Origin: Caulobacteraceae bacterium
Lineage (GTDB): Bacteria > Pseudomonadota > Alphaproteobacteria > Caulobacterales > Caulobacteraceae
NCBI GenBank assembly: GCA_031291685.1
Contig: JARLIP010000335.1
Span: 1 to 38,465 of the forward strand
Reading direction: 5' to 3'
DNA length: 38,465 nt
Part shown: piece by piece, positions 11,112 to 18,733 of the stretch
How positions within the stretch are numbered: position 1 is the stretch's first letter
Layout: the number at the start of each line of letters is the position of its first letter
Notes under the pieces: generated by a model
Told to the model about the DNA's origin: nothing
The model's database searches: none
What the model saw: only the letters and a program-made list of their open reading frames with translations
Made by a program: the position numbers and the translations under genes

Positions 11112-11759
11112 ATGGCCACCCTGCCCCGTCCGTCCCTTGAGACCGCGTTTCTGGGCGGCTTCGCCGTGGATCTGGAGCGGGTCGATCCTGGACGTCATAC
11201 TCCGGCCCTATGGGACGCGATCGGATCCCGCGAGGTCCTGTGGGCTGGCATTCCCTCCGGTCCCTTCGACAGCGCCGAGGCCTTCGCCACATGGCTTGCG
11301 GAGCGGGCGGACAATCCCGCCCAGCATCTCTTCGCCATTATCGACAAGACCGCGGACGAGCCGTCGGCGGCGGGTCTGTTCTTCCTGATCAACACCGATC
11401 CCGCCATGGGACGCACCGAGATCGGCCTGGTCTATGGAGCGGCGATCACCCGCCGCATAGGCGGCACGGAGGCCTTCTATCTGTTGGCCCGGCATGTGTT
11501 CGAAACCGGTGGTTATCGCCGGCTGGAGTGGCGCTGCAATCCAGACAACCTGGCCTCGCGCAACGCCGCCGAGCGCTACGGCTTCACCTTCGAAGGGGTG
11601 CTGCGCCAGAACCTATGGATCAAGGGCGCCAGCTGGGACACCGCCGTCTATTCCATGCTGGATAGTGAATGGCCTGACGCAGGGCGCCGGCTGGCCGCCT
11701 GGCTGTCCCCGGACAACTTCACCCCGGACGGCCGGCAGATTCGCCGGCTGGGGGCCTGA
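11112..11759 (+). CDS. GNAT-family N-acetyltransferase (RimJ/RimL-like)
   Basis: 215 residues. The acetyltransferase core runs from LERVDPGRHTPALWDAI through TEIGLVYGAAITRRIGGTEAFYLLARHVFETGGYRRLEWRCNPDNLASRNAAERYGFTFEGVLRQNLWIKGASWDTAVYSML, the pattern of the RimJ/RimL branch (acetyltransf_3), which acetylates protein N-termini or small amines; the substrate is unknown. I chose the ATG at 11112 rather than an upstream in-frame codon because the upstream part overlaps the XRE-cupin gene and reads as shadow sequence, and because GAGG at 11101-11104 (overlapping the preceding stop) is well spaced. It is probably co-transcribed with the regulator. Confidence 0.88.
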   Translation: MATLPRPSLETAFLGGFAVDLERVDPGRHTPALWDAIGSREVLWAGIPSGPFDSAEAFATWLAERADNPAQHLFAIIDKTADEPSAAGLFFLINTDPAMGRTEIGLVYGAAITRRIGGTEAFYLLARHVFETGGYRRLEWRCNPDNLASRNAAERYGFTFEGVLRQNLWIKGASWDTAVYSMLDSEWPDAGRRLAAWLSPDNFTPDGRQIRRLGA

Positions 11760-11773
11760 GCCGCCAGCCGGCG
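11742..11773. terminator. Terminator hairpin between GNAT gene and ssb
   Basis: Perfect 10-bp stem CGCCGGCTGG / CCAGCCGGCG (11742-11751 and 11764-11773) with a 12-base loop that contains the GNAT stop codon. It lies between convergent genes and could serve both. No T-run follows on either strand. Confidence 0.5.
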
Positions 11774-11780
11774 CCAATAC

Positions 11781-11804
11781 CTAGAACGGGACCTAGAACG
11801 GGAT
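11781..11804. repeat. 12-bp tandem duplication at the ssb stop
   Basis: CTAGAACGGGAC (11781-11792) is followed directly by CTAGAACGGGAT (11793-11804), 11 of 12 identical. On the ssb strand this duplicates the codons for the last two residues plus the stop, so after ...IPF-stop the sequence reads VPF-stop. It is a recent-looking micro-duplication at the functional C-terminal tip of SSB. Confidence 0.8.
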
Positions 11805-12299
11805 TTCGTCGTCGAGATCGGCCGAGAAGCTCTCGCGCGGACCCGCCGCCGGGGCGCGTTGCTGCGGCTGGAAGCCACCGCCGCCACCACCGCCATAGCT
11901 GCCGCCGCCGCTGAAGCCGCCCTCTTCGCGCTCGTCCGAACCGCCGCCCTTGCCGTCCAGCATGGTCAGTTCGCCGCGGAATTTCTGCAGCACCACCTCG
12001 GTGGAATACTTTTCCTGGCCCGACTGATCGGTCCATTTGCGGGTCTGCAGCGAGCCCTCAATATAGACCTTGGCGCCCTTGCGCAGATAGCTTTCGGCCA
12101 CCTTGACCAGATTGTCGTTGAAGATCACGACCCGGTGCCACTCGGTCTTTTCCTTGCGCTCGCCGCTCTGGCGGTCGCGCCAGGTTTCCGAGGTCGCGAC
12201 GGTCAGGTTCGCCACGCGATCCCCAGAGGTCAGGGTTCTGATCTCGGGATCCTTGCCGAGATTACCCACCAGAATGACTTTGTTGACGCTGCCCGCCAT
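11793..12299 (-). CDS. ssb: Single-stranded DNA-binding protein
   Basis: Binds single-stranded DNA as a tetramer in replication, recombination and repair and recruits partners through its C-terminal tip. 168 residues: OB-fold from 1 to about 110 ([64 protein letters not shown]), a Gly/Gln-rich linker (about 115-155) and the acidic tip [14 protein letters not shown] site precedes the ATG at 12299. A GTTC-N7-GTTC sequence at 12368-12382 upstream indicates SOS control by alphaproteobacterial LexA. The stop codon lies in a 12-bp tandem duplication. Confidence 0.97.
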   Translation of the reverse strand: MAGSVNKVILVGNLGKDPEIRTLTSGDRVANLTVATSETWRDRQSGERKEKTEWHRVVIFNDNLVKVAESYLRKGAKVYIEGSLQTRKWTDQSGQEKYSTEVVLQKFRGELTMLDGKGGGSDEREEGGFSGGGSYGGGGGGGFQPQQRAPAAGPRESFSADLDDEIPF

Positions 12300-12367
12300 C
12301 GAACCCTCAATCGGCTTTCCGTGAATATCCGCATCCGAGCCTAACCAAGGATTGGCCCCGGATCAAT

Positions 12368-12382
12368 GTTCTTGTTTCGTTC
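12368..12382 (-). promoter_or_regulatory. LexA (SOS) box upstream of ssb
   Basis: GTTCTTGTTTCGTTC matches exactly the alphaproteobacterial LexA consensus GTTC-N7-GTTC. It lies 69-83 bases upstream of the ssb start, in a 92-base intergenic gap. LexA control of ssb is, as I recall, part of the Caulobacter SOS regulon, which makes the assignment likely. Confidence 0.75.
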
Positions 12383-12391
12383 AGCCCCGTT

Positions 12392-12787
12392 TCAGGGAGC
12401 CACGGGCTGTGCGCCCAATTTCGCCAGCTGTCCGCCACCGGTGCGCACCAGCATCAGGTAACGCGCGCCCTTCAGGGATTGGGAGGTGAACACCCCCTCC
12501 TTCTCCAGGAACAGGAACTGCCCTTGATAGGCGCCGGTCAATTCCTCGACCGTGCCCCCCAGCCCTAGAAACCGCAGCCTCATGGCCTCGAGCGAGGCGG
12601 CGCAGGTCTCGATGGAGGCCTCGTGTGTGGAAAGTTGATTGAACACCAGCTTGCCGTCCTTGGTGACGGCGTGCCAGCAGACCCCGGTGTCCAGGGGCGC
12701 CTTGACCTGCTTCTCGCAGCCCTCCAGCGCCGGCAAAGCCAGGGCCGTCAGGGCGAGCATCGCCGCCAGGATCAAGGGTCGAGTCAT
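12392..12787 (-). CDS. Small hypothetical lipoprotein or secreted protein
   Basis: 131 residues. A signal sequence (MTRPLILAAMLALTALALPA) ends in LEGC, an imperfect lipobox with Glu at -2, so membrane anchoring at Cys24 is likely but not certain. The mature part has two further cysteines (GVCWHAV, IETCAASLEAM) that could form a disulfide, and includes KLVFNQLSTHEASIETC and GAYQGQFLFLEKEGVF. I do not recognise the family. It lies upstream of ssb on the same strand, and the LexA box sits between its stop and ssb. Confidence 0.65.
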   Translation of the reverse strand: MTRPLILAAMLALTALALPALEGCEKQVKAPLDTGVCWHAVTKDGKLVFNQLSTHEASIETCAASLEAMRLRFLGLGGTVEELTGAYQGQFLFLEKEGVFTSQSLKGARYLMLVRTGGGQLAKLGAQPVAP

Positions 12788-12870
12788 GACGCGGACGCTA
12801 CACCGACGAGGCGGCTCAGGCGATAGTCCCCATCATTGATGCACAGAATTGCTGCGCCCTGCCCCACCGT

Positions 12871-13299
12871 TCAGGGCCGTCCGGGCTCCGGCCCGTCGAA
12901 CCACGGCGCGTCAGCCATGTGCTCCAGCCAGGCCGGCTGGCCGCGCACATAGGTGTGGGCCTGGACCCGCAGCTGATCGGGGACCGTGTCGAAACTACCC
13001 ATCCGCAGGCGAAGGGCCTTGGGCTTGTCGGTCCGCCGCGAATAGAGAGGCGAGCCGCAGGCCATGCAGAAGGCCCGCATCTTGCCCGGCGAGGATTCGT
13101 ATTCACGGATCAGTTCGCCGCCCTGGGTCACCTCGAAGCCATCCATTTCCGCGGGCGCCACGGCGGTGGCCAGGCCCTGGGCCCTGCGGCAACTCTCACA
13201 ATGACAGACCGTGACGGCGCCAAGCATCCCGCCCAGCTCGCCGGAATAGGTGAACCGGACCGCGCCACAGAGACAGCCTCCGGTGAGATTGACGTCCAT
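12871..13299 (-). CDS. GFA-family (glutathione-dependent formaldehyde-activating-like) zinc protein
   Basis: 142 residues with the GFA/CENP-V fold signature: GGCLCGAVRF at 7-16, CHCESCRR near 35-43 and FCMACGSPLYSRR near 75-87, which together supply the zinc-binding cysteines. The family includes Gfa, proposed to act on S-hydroxymethylglutathione, but most members have no proven substrate. I chose the ATG at 13299 because the GFA fold starts right after it (MDVNLTGGCLCG) and upstream sequence belongs to the next gene. It is 8 bases downstream of the stop of the 220-residue hypothetical, so the pair is an operon. Confidence 0.88.
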   Translation of the reverse strand: MDVNLTGGCLCGAVRFTYSGELGGMLGAVTVCHCESCRRAQGLATAVAPAEMDGFEVTQGGELIREYESSPGKMRAFCMACGSPLYSRRTDKPKALRLRMGSFDTVPDQLRVQAHTYVRGQPAWLEHMADAPWFDGPEPGRP

Positions 13300-13307
13300 G
13301 GTCGGCC

Positions 13308-13970
13308 TCAGAATTCCGGGATTGCGCAACTGGTGTCGGTCTGTTCGACCACGGTGCGGAAGGTCTTGTTGTCCGCCGAGATCTCGACCCGGCGGGGCAA
13401 CAGGCGCAGGGTCTGGCCCATCCATCGGCCGTAGCTGGCGCCGCCCGGCTTTTCACAGCGGCCGGCGAACAGGCTCTGGACACAGGCGCTCAAGGTCACC
13501 GCGTCCCCCAACTTGCGCCATTCGTTGCCACCATAGCGCAGGCAATCGCCCATGGGCCCATGGGTGGCCGGGCTCTCCGCGGCTGGATTGGGCGAATCGC
13601 CTTGGGCGGCCGGAGGCGGCAGAGGCGTCAGGTTGGTGCCCGCCTCCCCAGCCGCGGCCAGGGCGCCGGAGCTGTCAACCCCCACGTCCAGGGCCTGGGC
13701 CGCCACCCCGTTCTTGCGGGCGCAGTCGGCCAGGGTCTCCATGCCGACGAACTGGCCCGCCACGAAACAGCGCAAAGGTGTTGTCGGATCAGGCTTGGCA
13801 TCGTCCTCCCGTCCCATCTGCACCACCAACCCGCCCCGGGAGGCCGGCGGCGGCGCCTTGGAGGCGTGTTCGTGCCTAAGGATCGCAAAACCGATCGCAA
13901 GCGGAATCAACAGGGCCAGGAAGCCGCCGCCGATGGTCAGCCAAAGCCTGCGGGCTTGGAAAGTGCTCAT
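13308..13970 (-). CDS. Membrane-anchored hypothetical protein
   Basis: 220 residues, family not recognised. One N-terminal transmembrane segment (LWLTIGGGFLALLIPLAIGFAIL, about 9-31) is followed by a periplasmic part. Two cysteine-containing segments (RCFVAGQFVGMETLADCARKNG and GDCLRYGGNEWRKLGDAV with LSACVQSLFAGRCEKP) flank a Pro/Ala-rich linker, suggesting two small disulfide-stabilised lobes. It ends EQTDTSCAIPEF. It is in an operon with the GFA gene and upstream of nothing obviously related. It resembles conserved hypotheticals of Caulobacterales in general character only. Confidence 0.7.
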   Translation of the reverse strand: MSTFQARRLWLTIGGGFLALLIPLAIGFAILRHEHASKAPPPASRGGLVVQMGREDDAKPDPTTPLRCFVAGQFVGMETLADCARKNGVAAQALDVGVDSSGALAAAGEAGTNLTPLPPPAAQGDSPNPAAESPATHGPMGDCLRYGGNEWRKLGDAVTLSACVQSLFAGRCEKPGGASYGRWMGQTLRLLPRRVEISADNKTFRTVVEQTDTSCAIPEF

Positions 13971-14005
13971 GCCTTTGGCTACGACGAGCCAGCGACAGTA
14001 TCAAG

Positions 14006-16855
14006 TCAGGCTGACAGCAGCGCTGTTAAAGGCGAGGCGGACGAGGACGACGAAGACGACCCGCCCGTCAATCGGTCCAGGGCCGCCTGGTAGTTGGAGA
14101 TCTCGCTGGTCAGGTAGGCCGGAACCGTGCCTGTGACCGTGGAGGTCGGGGTCTTGGGCTTGTTGGCGTTGACCAGGTCGTAATAGGCGGTCTGCACCTT
14201 GGCCATGGCGGTCTTGATCGCGGTCTGGGCCGCCGTGATCCCCGCCGTGGTAGTCAGATCAAAATCCTGAGCGATATTGAGGCCATAGGTGTTCTTGGTG
14301 GCGTTCGTGGACTTGGCTGTGGAGGTGGCGATGGCCGGCGCCTTCTGCACGACCCCCGGCGACAGGCCCAGGGCGTTCAGGGCGTCCTTGCCGCTCGGCC
14401 CCGGCAGCAGCTCCACCACCTGGCGGGTGTTCTGCGGAGTGATCTTGACCTCTTCCTTGTTGCTGGAGGGCAGCACCGTGGCGTTCACCGCGAAACCCGT
14501 CGCGCGCTTGATCTTCAGGGCCAGGGAATCAGCCGTCTCGTCCGCCGAGATCGTCACCGTGACCGGGGTGGCCCCGGCGGCGGTCCGAATCTGAAACTGG
14601 TCTCCGGCCCGAACGGAACTGGAGGCGGTGAGCAGCTGTGAGCCGGTGTATTGCAGTGTCCCGGTGGGCAGGCCCAGGCGGTCCAGCACGCTGGCGCCGC
14701 CAGAGGCCACCGCGATCGATCCCGGCGCGTCGTAGCCGTCCTGCCCCTTGATCGCCTGCGACCAGTTCACCGCCCCGGAGGCCACGTCGATATTGGCGAC
14801 ATAGCCTTCCTTGGTTCCCTGATTGGCCAGGTTCGGTAGGCCGCCGGATGAAGAGCCGGTGATGTAAACCTTGCCATTGGAGACCGCCAGGCCCGACACC
14901 GTGTCGGCGCCCGTCCCGCCATAATAGGCCACCGCGTCGGTGGAGGCCGCGGTCAGGTTTTCCGAAAGCTGGGCGACGAAGGCGTCCTGCCCACCGGAGG
15001 CCGCGGCGGTGACCGCGCCCGCGTTGAGGGCTGGGTTCTTGGTGTTTCCGGCGACCACCACCTGACCATTGCTGATCGCGACACCGGCGATCGAGCCCCC
15101 TTGCAGATCCCCCAGATCCCGCACGGTCCCCGCGGTTGGGGCGCCTGTGCTGTTGAGGGTGAAGCCGCGCACGACCCCGTGTCCGTTCTCCACGCCCCCC
15201 ACCACCACGGTCGAGCCGTCCACCGCCAGGGAGGTGGCCGCATCGCTGCCGGTAGTGCCGAACTGGGTGGTGAACAGGGCCTTGCCCGTGGAGGAGAAGC
15301 CGGCCAGGTAGCCGTCCTGCCCGCCGACGCCCTTGGCTCCCGGCATGGAGCCGGTGGTCTGGCCGGCGATATAGACCGACCCGTCGGAACCAAAGGCCAC
15401 GGCATTGGCCTGGTCGTCATTCAGCGACCCGCGCATCTGGGTCCACTGCTCCTCGCCCTTGGCGTTATAGACGCTAACGAAGCTGTCGCTAGAGCTAGTG
15501 CTGTTGCCGAGATTCTGAGCATCGAGGGCGCCGGTGATCGATCCGGCCACCGCCACGCTGCCATCGGCCGCCACCGCCAGGGCATAGCCGCTGGCCGAGC
15601 CCGATGCGCCCAGGGTGCGGGTATATTGCAGTTGGCCGGCCGAATCGTATTTCAGCAGCGCCACGTCCTGGGAGCCCTGTATGGTCTGGCCATCGGTCTT
15701 ACCGGTGATATTGGCGACCACATAGACCGAGCCGTCCGCCGCTGTCGCCGAGGCGTGGATGGAACCCACCTCCGGTCCCAGGGTCTTGGCGAAGGCTTCT
15801 CCAGCCACGCTGTTGATCGTGCCGCTCTGAACCAAGGCGGCCGGCGGCGGCGTGGTCGTGGCGCTGTTGGTGGTCTGGAACTTGGCCAGTTGCTGGATCG
15901 GCGCGGTGACGTCCTTGGCGCCGGAAGGGTTGCCAGAGGTCTGGCTCACATAGACCGCATCGGCGGTGGCGGGGGCCGAGAAGGCGATCTGCTCGGCGGA
16001 ATCGCCGTTGACCTTCAGCGACCACTGATCCGGTCCGGCTGGCAAGGTGATCTTGGTCTTGCCCGAGGTCACCGTCTGCGCCACCCCCGGCTGGCGGCTG
16101 GTGGCGAACTGGGTCTTGATCCCGGCGGCCTTGAGCTGGCTGTTGATGTAGTTGACCACATTCGGCACGGTCCGGGGCGTGGAGCCCATCTGGGACAGGT
16201 CGATGGACACGGTCGACTTGGCGCCGTGAACCTTGCTGACATTGATGTCGAACTTCACGTCCCCGGCGAAGGCCGGCGCCGGATCGTTGATCCCACCGGA
16301 GAAGATCACCCCCGTGGTGTAACTGTCGTTTTCGGTCGGCGGGGCGATGGTGGTCGAATCAGATGTCGCGACCGTCCCAAGGGTTAGGCGCATATGGTCC
16401 AGGGACAGGCCGTTCACATAGCTGTTGACCTGGGACAACCCCGTGGCGAAGGCCTTGGTCGCTTGTTCCTTGCTGACCGTGGTCGCGCCCTTGGCCAGCA
16501 TGTCAGCCGTCAGCCCCTGCAAGGTGTTCAGGCCCTGATAGAGGGTGAACAGGCTCTTGTAGTCCGAACTGGCGCCCTTGACGTCAAGCTTGGCCGCGTT
16601 GGGATTGATGACGCTTTGGCCCTCAAGGCTCTTGGCCAGCAGGCTCGCCGTCTGGGTCGCGGCGTTGGTTGCGTTCCAGGGAGGCGTCGGCGCGGCTGTC
16701 GTCGAGGCGGTGGAAGACGTACCCGAACTGGACGTACCAGAGCTCGAGGACGAGGAAATGATCCCCGCCTTGGCCAGGTAGTAGTTGTTCAGGACGCTCA
16801 GATCCATTTCGGCGCCAAACGATGCCCAAGGCCGGACGACGTTCCGGACACTCAT
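14006..16855 (-). CDS. flaEY: FlaEY-like flagellar regulatory protein with beta-propeller repeats
   Basis: 949 residues. A Ser/Thr-rich linker (about 33-60) follows MDLSVLNNYYLAKAGII. Residues about 360-760 hold SBBP-type beta-propeller repeats (for example DGSVYIAGQTTGS, GQDGYLAGFSSTGKALFTTQFGTTGSDAATSLAV, GKVYITGSSSGG). Then comes a segment like the flagellin/hook-associated IN motif (RAGDQFQIRTAAGATPVTVTISADETADSLALKIKRAT) and a helical C-terminus (DYKSLF-like and YQAALDRLTGG). The locus, size and flagellin neighbourhood suggest FlaEY, which in C. crescentus affects flagellin synthesis and assembly; that name rests on memory and context. A second ATG at 16807 (MDLSVL) is a plausible alternative start. 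Neither start has a good Shine-Dalgarno. Confidence 0.65.
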   Translation of the reverse strand: MSVRNVVRPWASFGAEMDLSVLNNYYLAKAGIISSSSSSGTSSSGTSSTASTTAAPTPPWNATNAATQTASLLAKSLEGQSVINPNAAKLDVKGASSDYKSLFTLYQGLNTLQGLTADMLAKGATTVSKEQATKAFATGLSQVNSYVNGLSLDHMRLTLGTVATSDSTTIAPPTENDSYTTGVIFSGGINDPAPAFAGDVKFDINVSKVHGAKSTVSIDLSQMGSTPRTVPNVVNYINSQLKAAGIKTQFATSRQPGVAQTVTSGKTKITLPAGPDQWSLKVNGDSAEQIAFSAPATADAVYVSQTSGNPSGAKDVTAPIQQLAKFQTTNSATTTPPPAALVQSGTINSVAGEAFAKTLGPEVGSIHASATAADGSVYVVANITGKTDGQTIQGSQDVALLKYDSAGQLQYTRTLGASGSASGYALAVAADGSVAVAGSITGALDAQNLGNSTSSSDSFVSVYNAKGEEQWTQMRGSLNDDQANAVAFGSDGSVYIAGQTTGSMPGAKGVGGQDGYLAGFSSTGKALFTTQFGTTGSDAATSLAVDGSTVVVGGVENGHGVVRGFTLNSTGAPTAGTVRDLGDLQGGSIAGVAISNGQVVVAGNTKNPALNAGAVTAAASGGQDAFVAQLSENLTAASTDAVAYYGGTGADTVSGLAVSNGKVYITGSSSGGLPNLANQGTKEGYVANIDVASGAVNWSQAIKGQDGYDAPGSIAVASGGASVLDRLGLPTGTLQYTGSQLLTASSSVRAGDQFQIRTAAGATPVTVTISADETADSLALKIKRATGFAVNATVLPSSNKEEVKITPQNTRQVVELLPGPSGKDALNALGLSPGVVQKAPAIATSTAKSTNATKNTYGLNIAQDFDLTTTAGITAAQTAIKTAMAKVQTAYYDLVNANKPKTPTSTVTGTVPAYLTSEISNYQAALDRLTGGSSSSSSSASPLTALLSA

Positions 16856-16870
16856 TGTGACGCCAAGATC

Positions 16871-16885
16871 TTAACGGAGTTTAAC
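16871..16885 (-). promoter_or_regulatory. TTAAC direct repeat upstream of flaEY-like gene
   Basis: TTAAC occurs at 16871-16875 and 16881-16885, exactly 10 bp apart, 15-30 bases before the longer start and 64-78 bases before the ATG at 16807. The CtrA consensus is TTAA-N7-TTAA; here the spacer is 6, so this is a degenerate CtrA-type site at best. Confidence 0.3.
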
Positions 16886-16975
16886 GCGTCCCGCGGCGAT
16901 CCGCCGCTTGGCGGCCACAGCGAAGAAAGAACGCCACCCTCTCATTTTGCGCTCGACATGTGATTTTCAGTAGTC

Positions 16976-16989
16976 ATAACTATTGTTAT
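16976..16989. promoter_or_regulatory. Small palindrome upstream of the SDR gene
   Basis: ATAAC-TATT-GTTAT forms a perfect 5-bp-arm dyad in an AT-rich patch 30-43 bases upstream of the SDR start, overlapping the likely core promoter. It is a possible operator; the symmetry is short, so chance is not excluded. Confidence 0.3.
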
Positions 16990-17018
16990 CAACTTCCTAT
17001 GCGACGGAACGCACGACC

Positions 17019-18062
17019 ATGCCTCAAACAGCCTTGGTTTCTGGCGGTAGCGGATTCGTCGCCAGTCATCTGATCCAGCAATTGCTCGCGGCCGGCGACA
17101 CGGTCCACACCACCGTGCGCAGCCTAGGCGCCGCCGCGAAGGTCGCCCCGCTTCTGGAGTTACAGAAGGCCTATCCGGGGAAATTGCAGATCTTCGAAGC
17201 CGACCTGCTCAAGCCTGGCTCGTTCGACGCGGCGATGAAGGGCTGCGACGTGGTCTATCACGTGGCCTCGCCGTTCCTGATGCCGGAGCAGATCAAGGAT
17301 GGCCGCACCCAGATGCTGGAGCCCGCTCTCCAGGGCACGCACAATGTGCTGGCCAGTGTGGAAGCCACTCCAACAGTCCGGCGGGTGGTCCTGACGTCCA
17401 CGGTGGGCGCCATCTTCGGTGACTATATCGACGTGCTGCAAATGGAGGGACAGGTCCTCTCCGAGAAGTATTTCAACACCACCAGCAGCGTCGACTACAA
17501 CGCCTATCACTATTCGAAGGTGGTGGCTGAGCAGGAGGCTTGGCGCATCTGCGGGCTGCAAAATCGCTGGGATATGGTCTCGATCAATCCGGGCCTGATC
17601 CTCGGGCCATCCCTGACCCCGACCTCGGAGTCTGGCAGCCTGTTCCTGCTCGATGAACTGCTGAAAGGCTATTTCTTCTACGGCGTGCCGGACCTCGGCT
17701 TCACGACCGTGGACGTGCGTGACGTCGCCCAGGCCCATATCGCGGCGGCCAAGACGCCGAAGGCCAACGGGCGCTATATCGTCGCGGAAAAAACCATGAT
17801 CTCGTTCATCGACATGGCCCGCATCCTGCGCAAGGTTCACAAGAAGCCGTATCTTCTGCCGCGGTTCCAGGCGCCAACCTGGCTGATCCGACCGATCGCG
17901 CCCCTGTTCGGGCTGACCCCCATCTATATCAAAAACCACTTCGGCATTCGCTTCGCCGTCGATAACCAGCGAAGCCTTGGTGACCTCGGCCTGCGCTACC
18001 GCCCCATCGCGGAAACCCTGATCGATCACTACCGCAGTTGGGCGGCTAGACAGGCGAAATAG
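17019..18062 (+). CDS. NAD(P)-dependent extended SDR (dihydroflavonol-reductase/epimerase-like)
   Basis: 347-residue Rossmann-fold oxidoreductase. The nucleotide-binding motif GGSGFVASHL is at residues 8-17, followed by the extended-SDR features DVVYHVASPF, RRVVLTSTVGAIFGDY, and the active-site YHYSK with VVAEQEAW. The C-terminal half (VSINPGLILGPSL, YFFYGVPDLGFTTVDVRDVAQAH, NGRYIVAEKTMISF) is the pattern of the cinnamoyl-CoA/dihydroflavonol reductase branch, acting on a carbonyl or secondary alcohol; the substrate is unknown. I chose the ATG at 17019 since the fold starts there; a TTG at 16983 would add 12 unlikely residues. It separates flaEY from flmH but shows no flagellar link. Confidence 0.88.
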   Translation: MPQTALVSGGSGFVASHLIQQLLAAGDTVHTTVRSLGAAAKVAPLLELQKAYPGKLQIFEADLLKPGSFDAAMKGCDVVYHVASPFLMPEQIKDGRTQMLEPALQGTHNVLASVEATPTVRRVVLTSTVGAIFGDYIDVLQMEGQVLSEKYFNTTSSVDYNAYHYSKVVAEQEAWRICGLQNRWDMVSINPGLILGPSLTPTSESGSLFLLDELLKGYFFYGVPDLGFTTVDVRDVAQAHIAAAKTPKANGRYIVAEKTMISFIDMARILRKVHKKPYLLPRFQAPTWLIRPIAPLFGLTPIYIKNHFGIRFAVDNQRSLGDLGLRYRPIAETLIDHYRSWAARQAK

Positions 18063-18100
18063 CGGCGTGTCGAGCAAGGTCAGGCCGCCCCGCCTCGCCT

Positions 18101-18655
18101 TCAAGCCACGATCAAATGCGACGCCGCCAGGCTTCGGCGCACTAGGTCCCGCCGCGCCCGCCATTCCTCGGCCAGGATCGCCAGCAGGACCACATCGCGA
18201 AACTCGCCGTCCTTCAGCACATGCCGACGCAGATAGCCCTCCCGCCGGAACCCCGCGGCGGCCTGGGCCCGCAGGGCCGTGTCATTGTCCGCGAGAACCT
18301 CGGCCCAAACCTTTTCCAGGCCGATATCGAGAAAGGCGAGATCCAGTCCCAGGGCCTGGGCCGCGCGCCCCACGCCCCGCCCCCGCGCCCACGGCTCGCC
18401 GATATACCAGCCCCAGGCGGCGCGCCGATGGCGACCGCCTAACCCGGTCAAGGTCAGATAACCCGCCGGATCGCCGTTATAGGTGATGATCCATCCCCGC
18501 TGATCGGGATCTCGTCGCATGCCCTCGAACCAGCGCGCATGATCCGACTCCGACTGAACCGGCAGATCGCTCATCCAGCGATCCACCTCCGGCTCACGCC
18601 GCCAGCGGAAGAGCCGCCCGCAATCCTCGTCCACCAATCCGCGCAGATCGATCAT
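18101..18655 (-). CDS. flmH: FlmH/PseH-like N-acetyltransferase of flagellin sugar synthesis
   Basis: 184-residue GNAT protein. The N-terminus (LFRWRREPEVDRWMSDL, SESDHARWFEGMRRDP, GWIITYNGDPAGYLTLT) and the core (AAWGWYIGEPWARGRGVGRAAQ, LDLAFLDIGLEKVWAEVLADNDTALRAQAAAGFRREGYLRRHVLKDGEFRDVVLLAIL) follow PseH closely. PseH uses acetyl-CoA to acetylate the 4-amino group of a UDP-sugar on the way to pseudaminic acid. FlmH is the Caulobacter counterpart required for flagellin modification. The position 78 bases downstream of flagellin 1, same strand, and the flmG gene in the same locus support this. No separate promoter is evident, so it may be read from the flagellin 1 promoter. A general RimJ-type role is the alternative. 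Confidence 0.8.
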   Translation of the reverse strand: MIDLRGLVDEDCGRLFRWRREPEVDRWMSDLPVQSESDHARWFEGMRRDPDQRGWIITYNGDPAGYLTLTGLGGRHRRAAWGWYIGEPWARGRGVGRAAQALGLDLAFLDIGLEKVWAEVLADNDTALRAQAAAGFRREGYLRRHVLKDGEFRDVVLLAILAEEWRARRDLVRRSLAASHLIVA

Positions 18656-18733
18656 TCACCGACCCCAGCCACAAAACGCACGACTCAACGATAGCCGCTG
18701 AACCATGACGTAACGAGGTCGCCAGGCGCAAAA

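Noticed and set aside
15101-16387. 428-codon open frame antisense to the flaEY-like gene
   Set aside because: Low-complexity Gly/Arg/His composition typical of an antisense frame in GC-rich DNA; no recognisable fold, no ribosome binding site.
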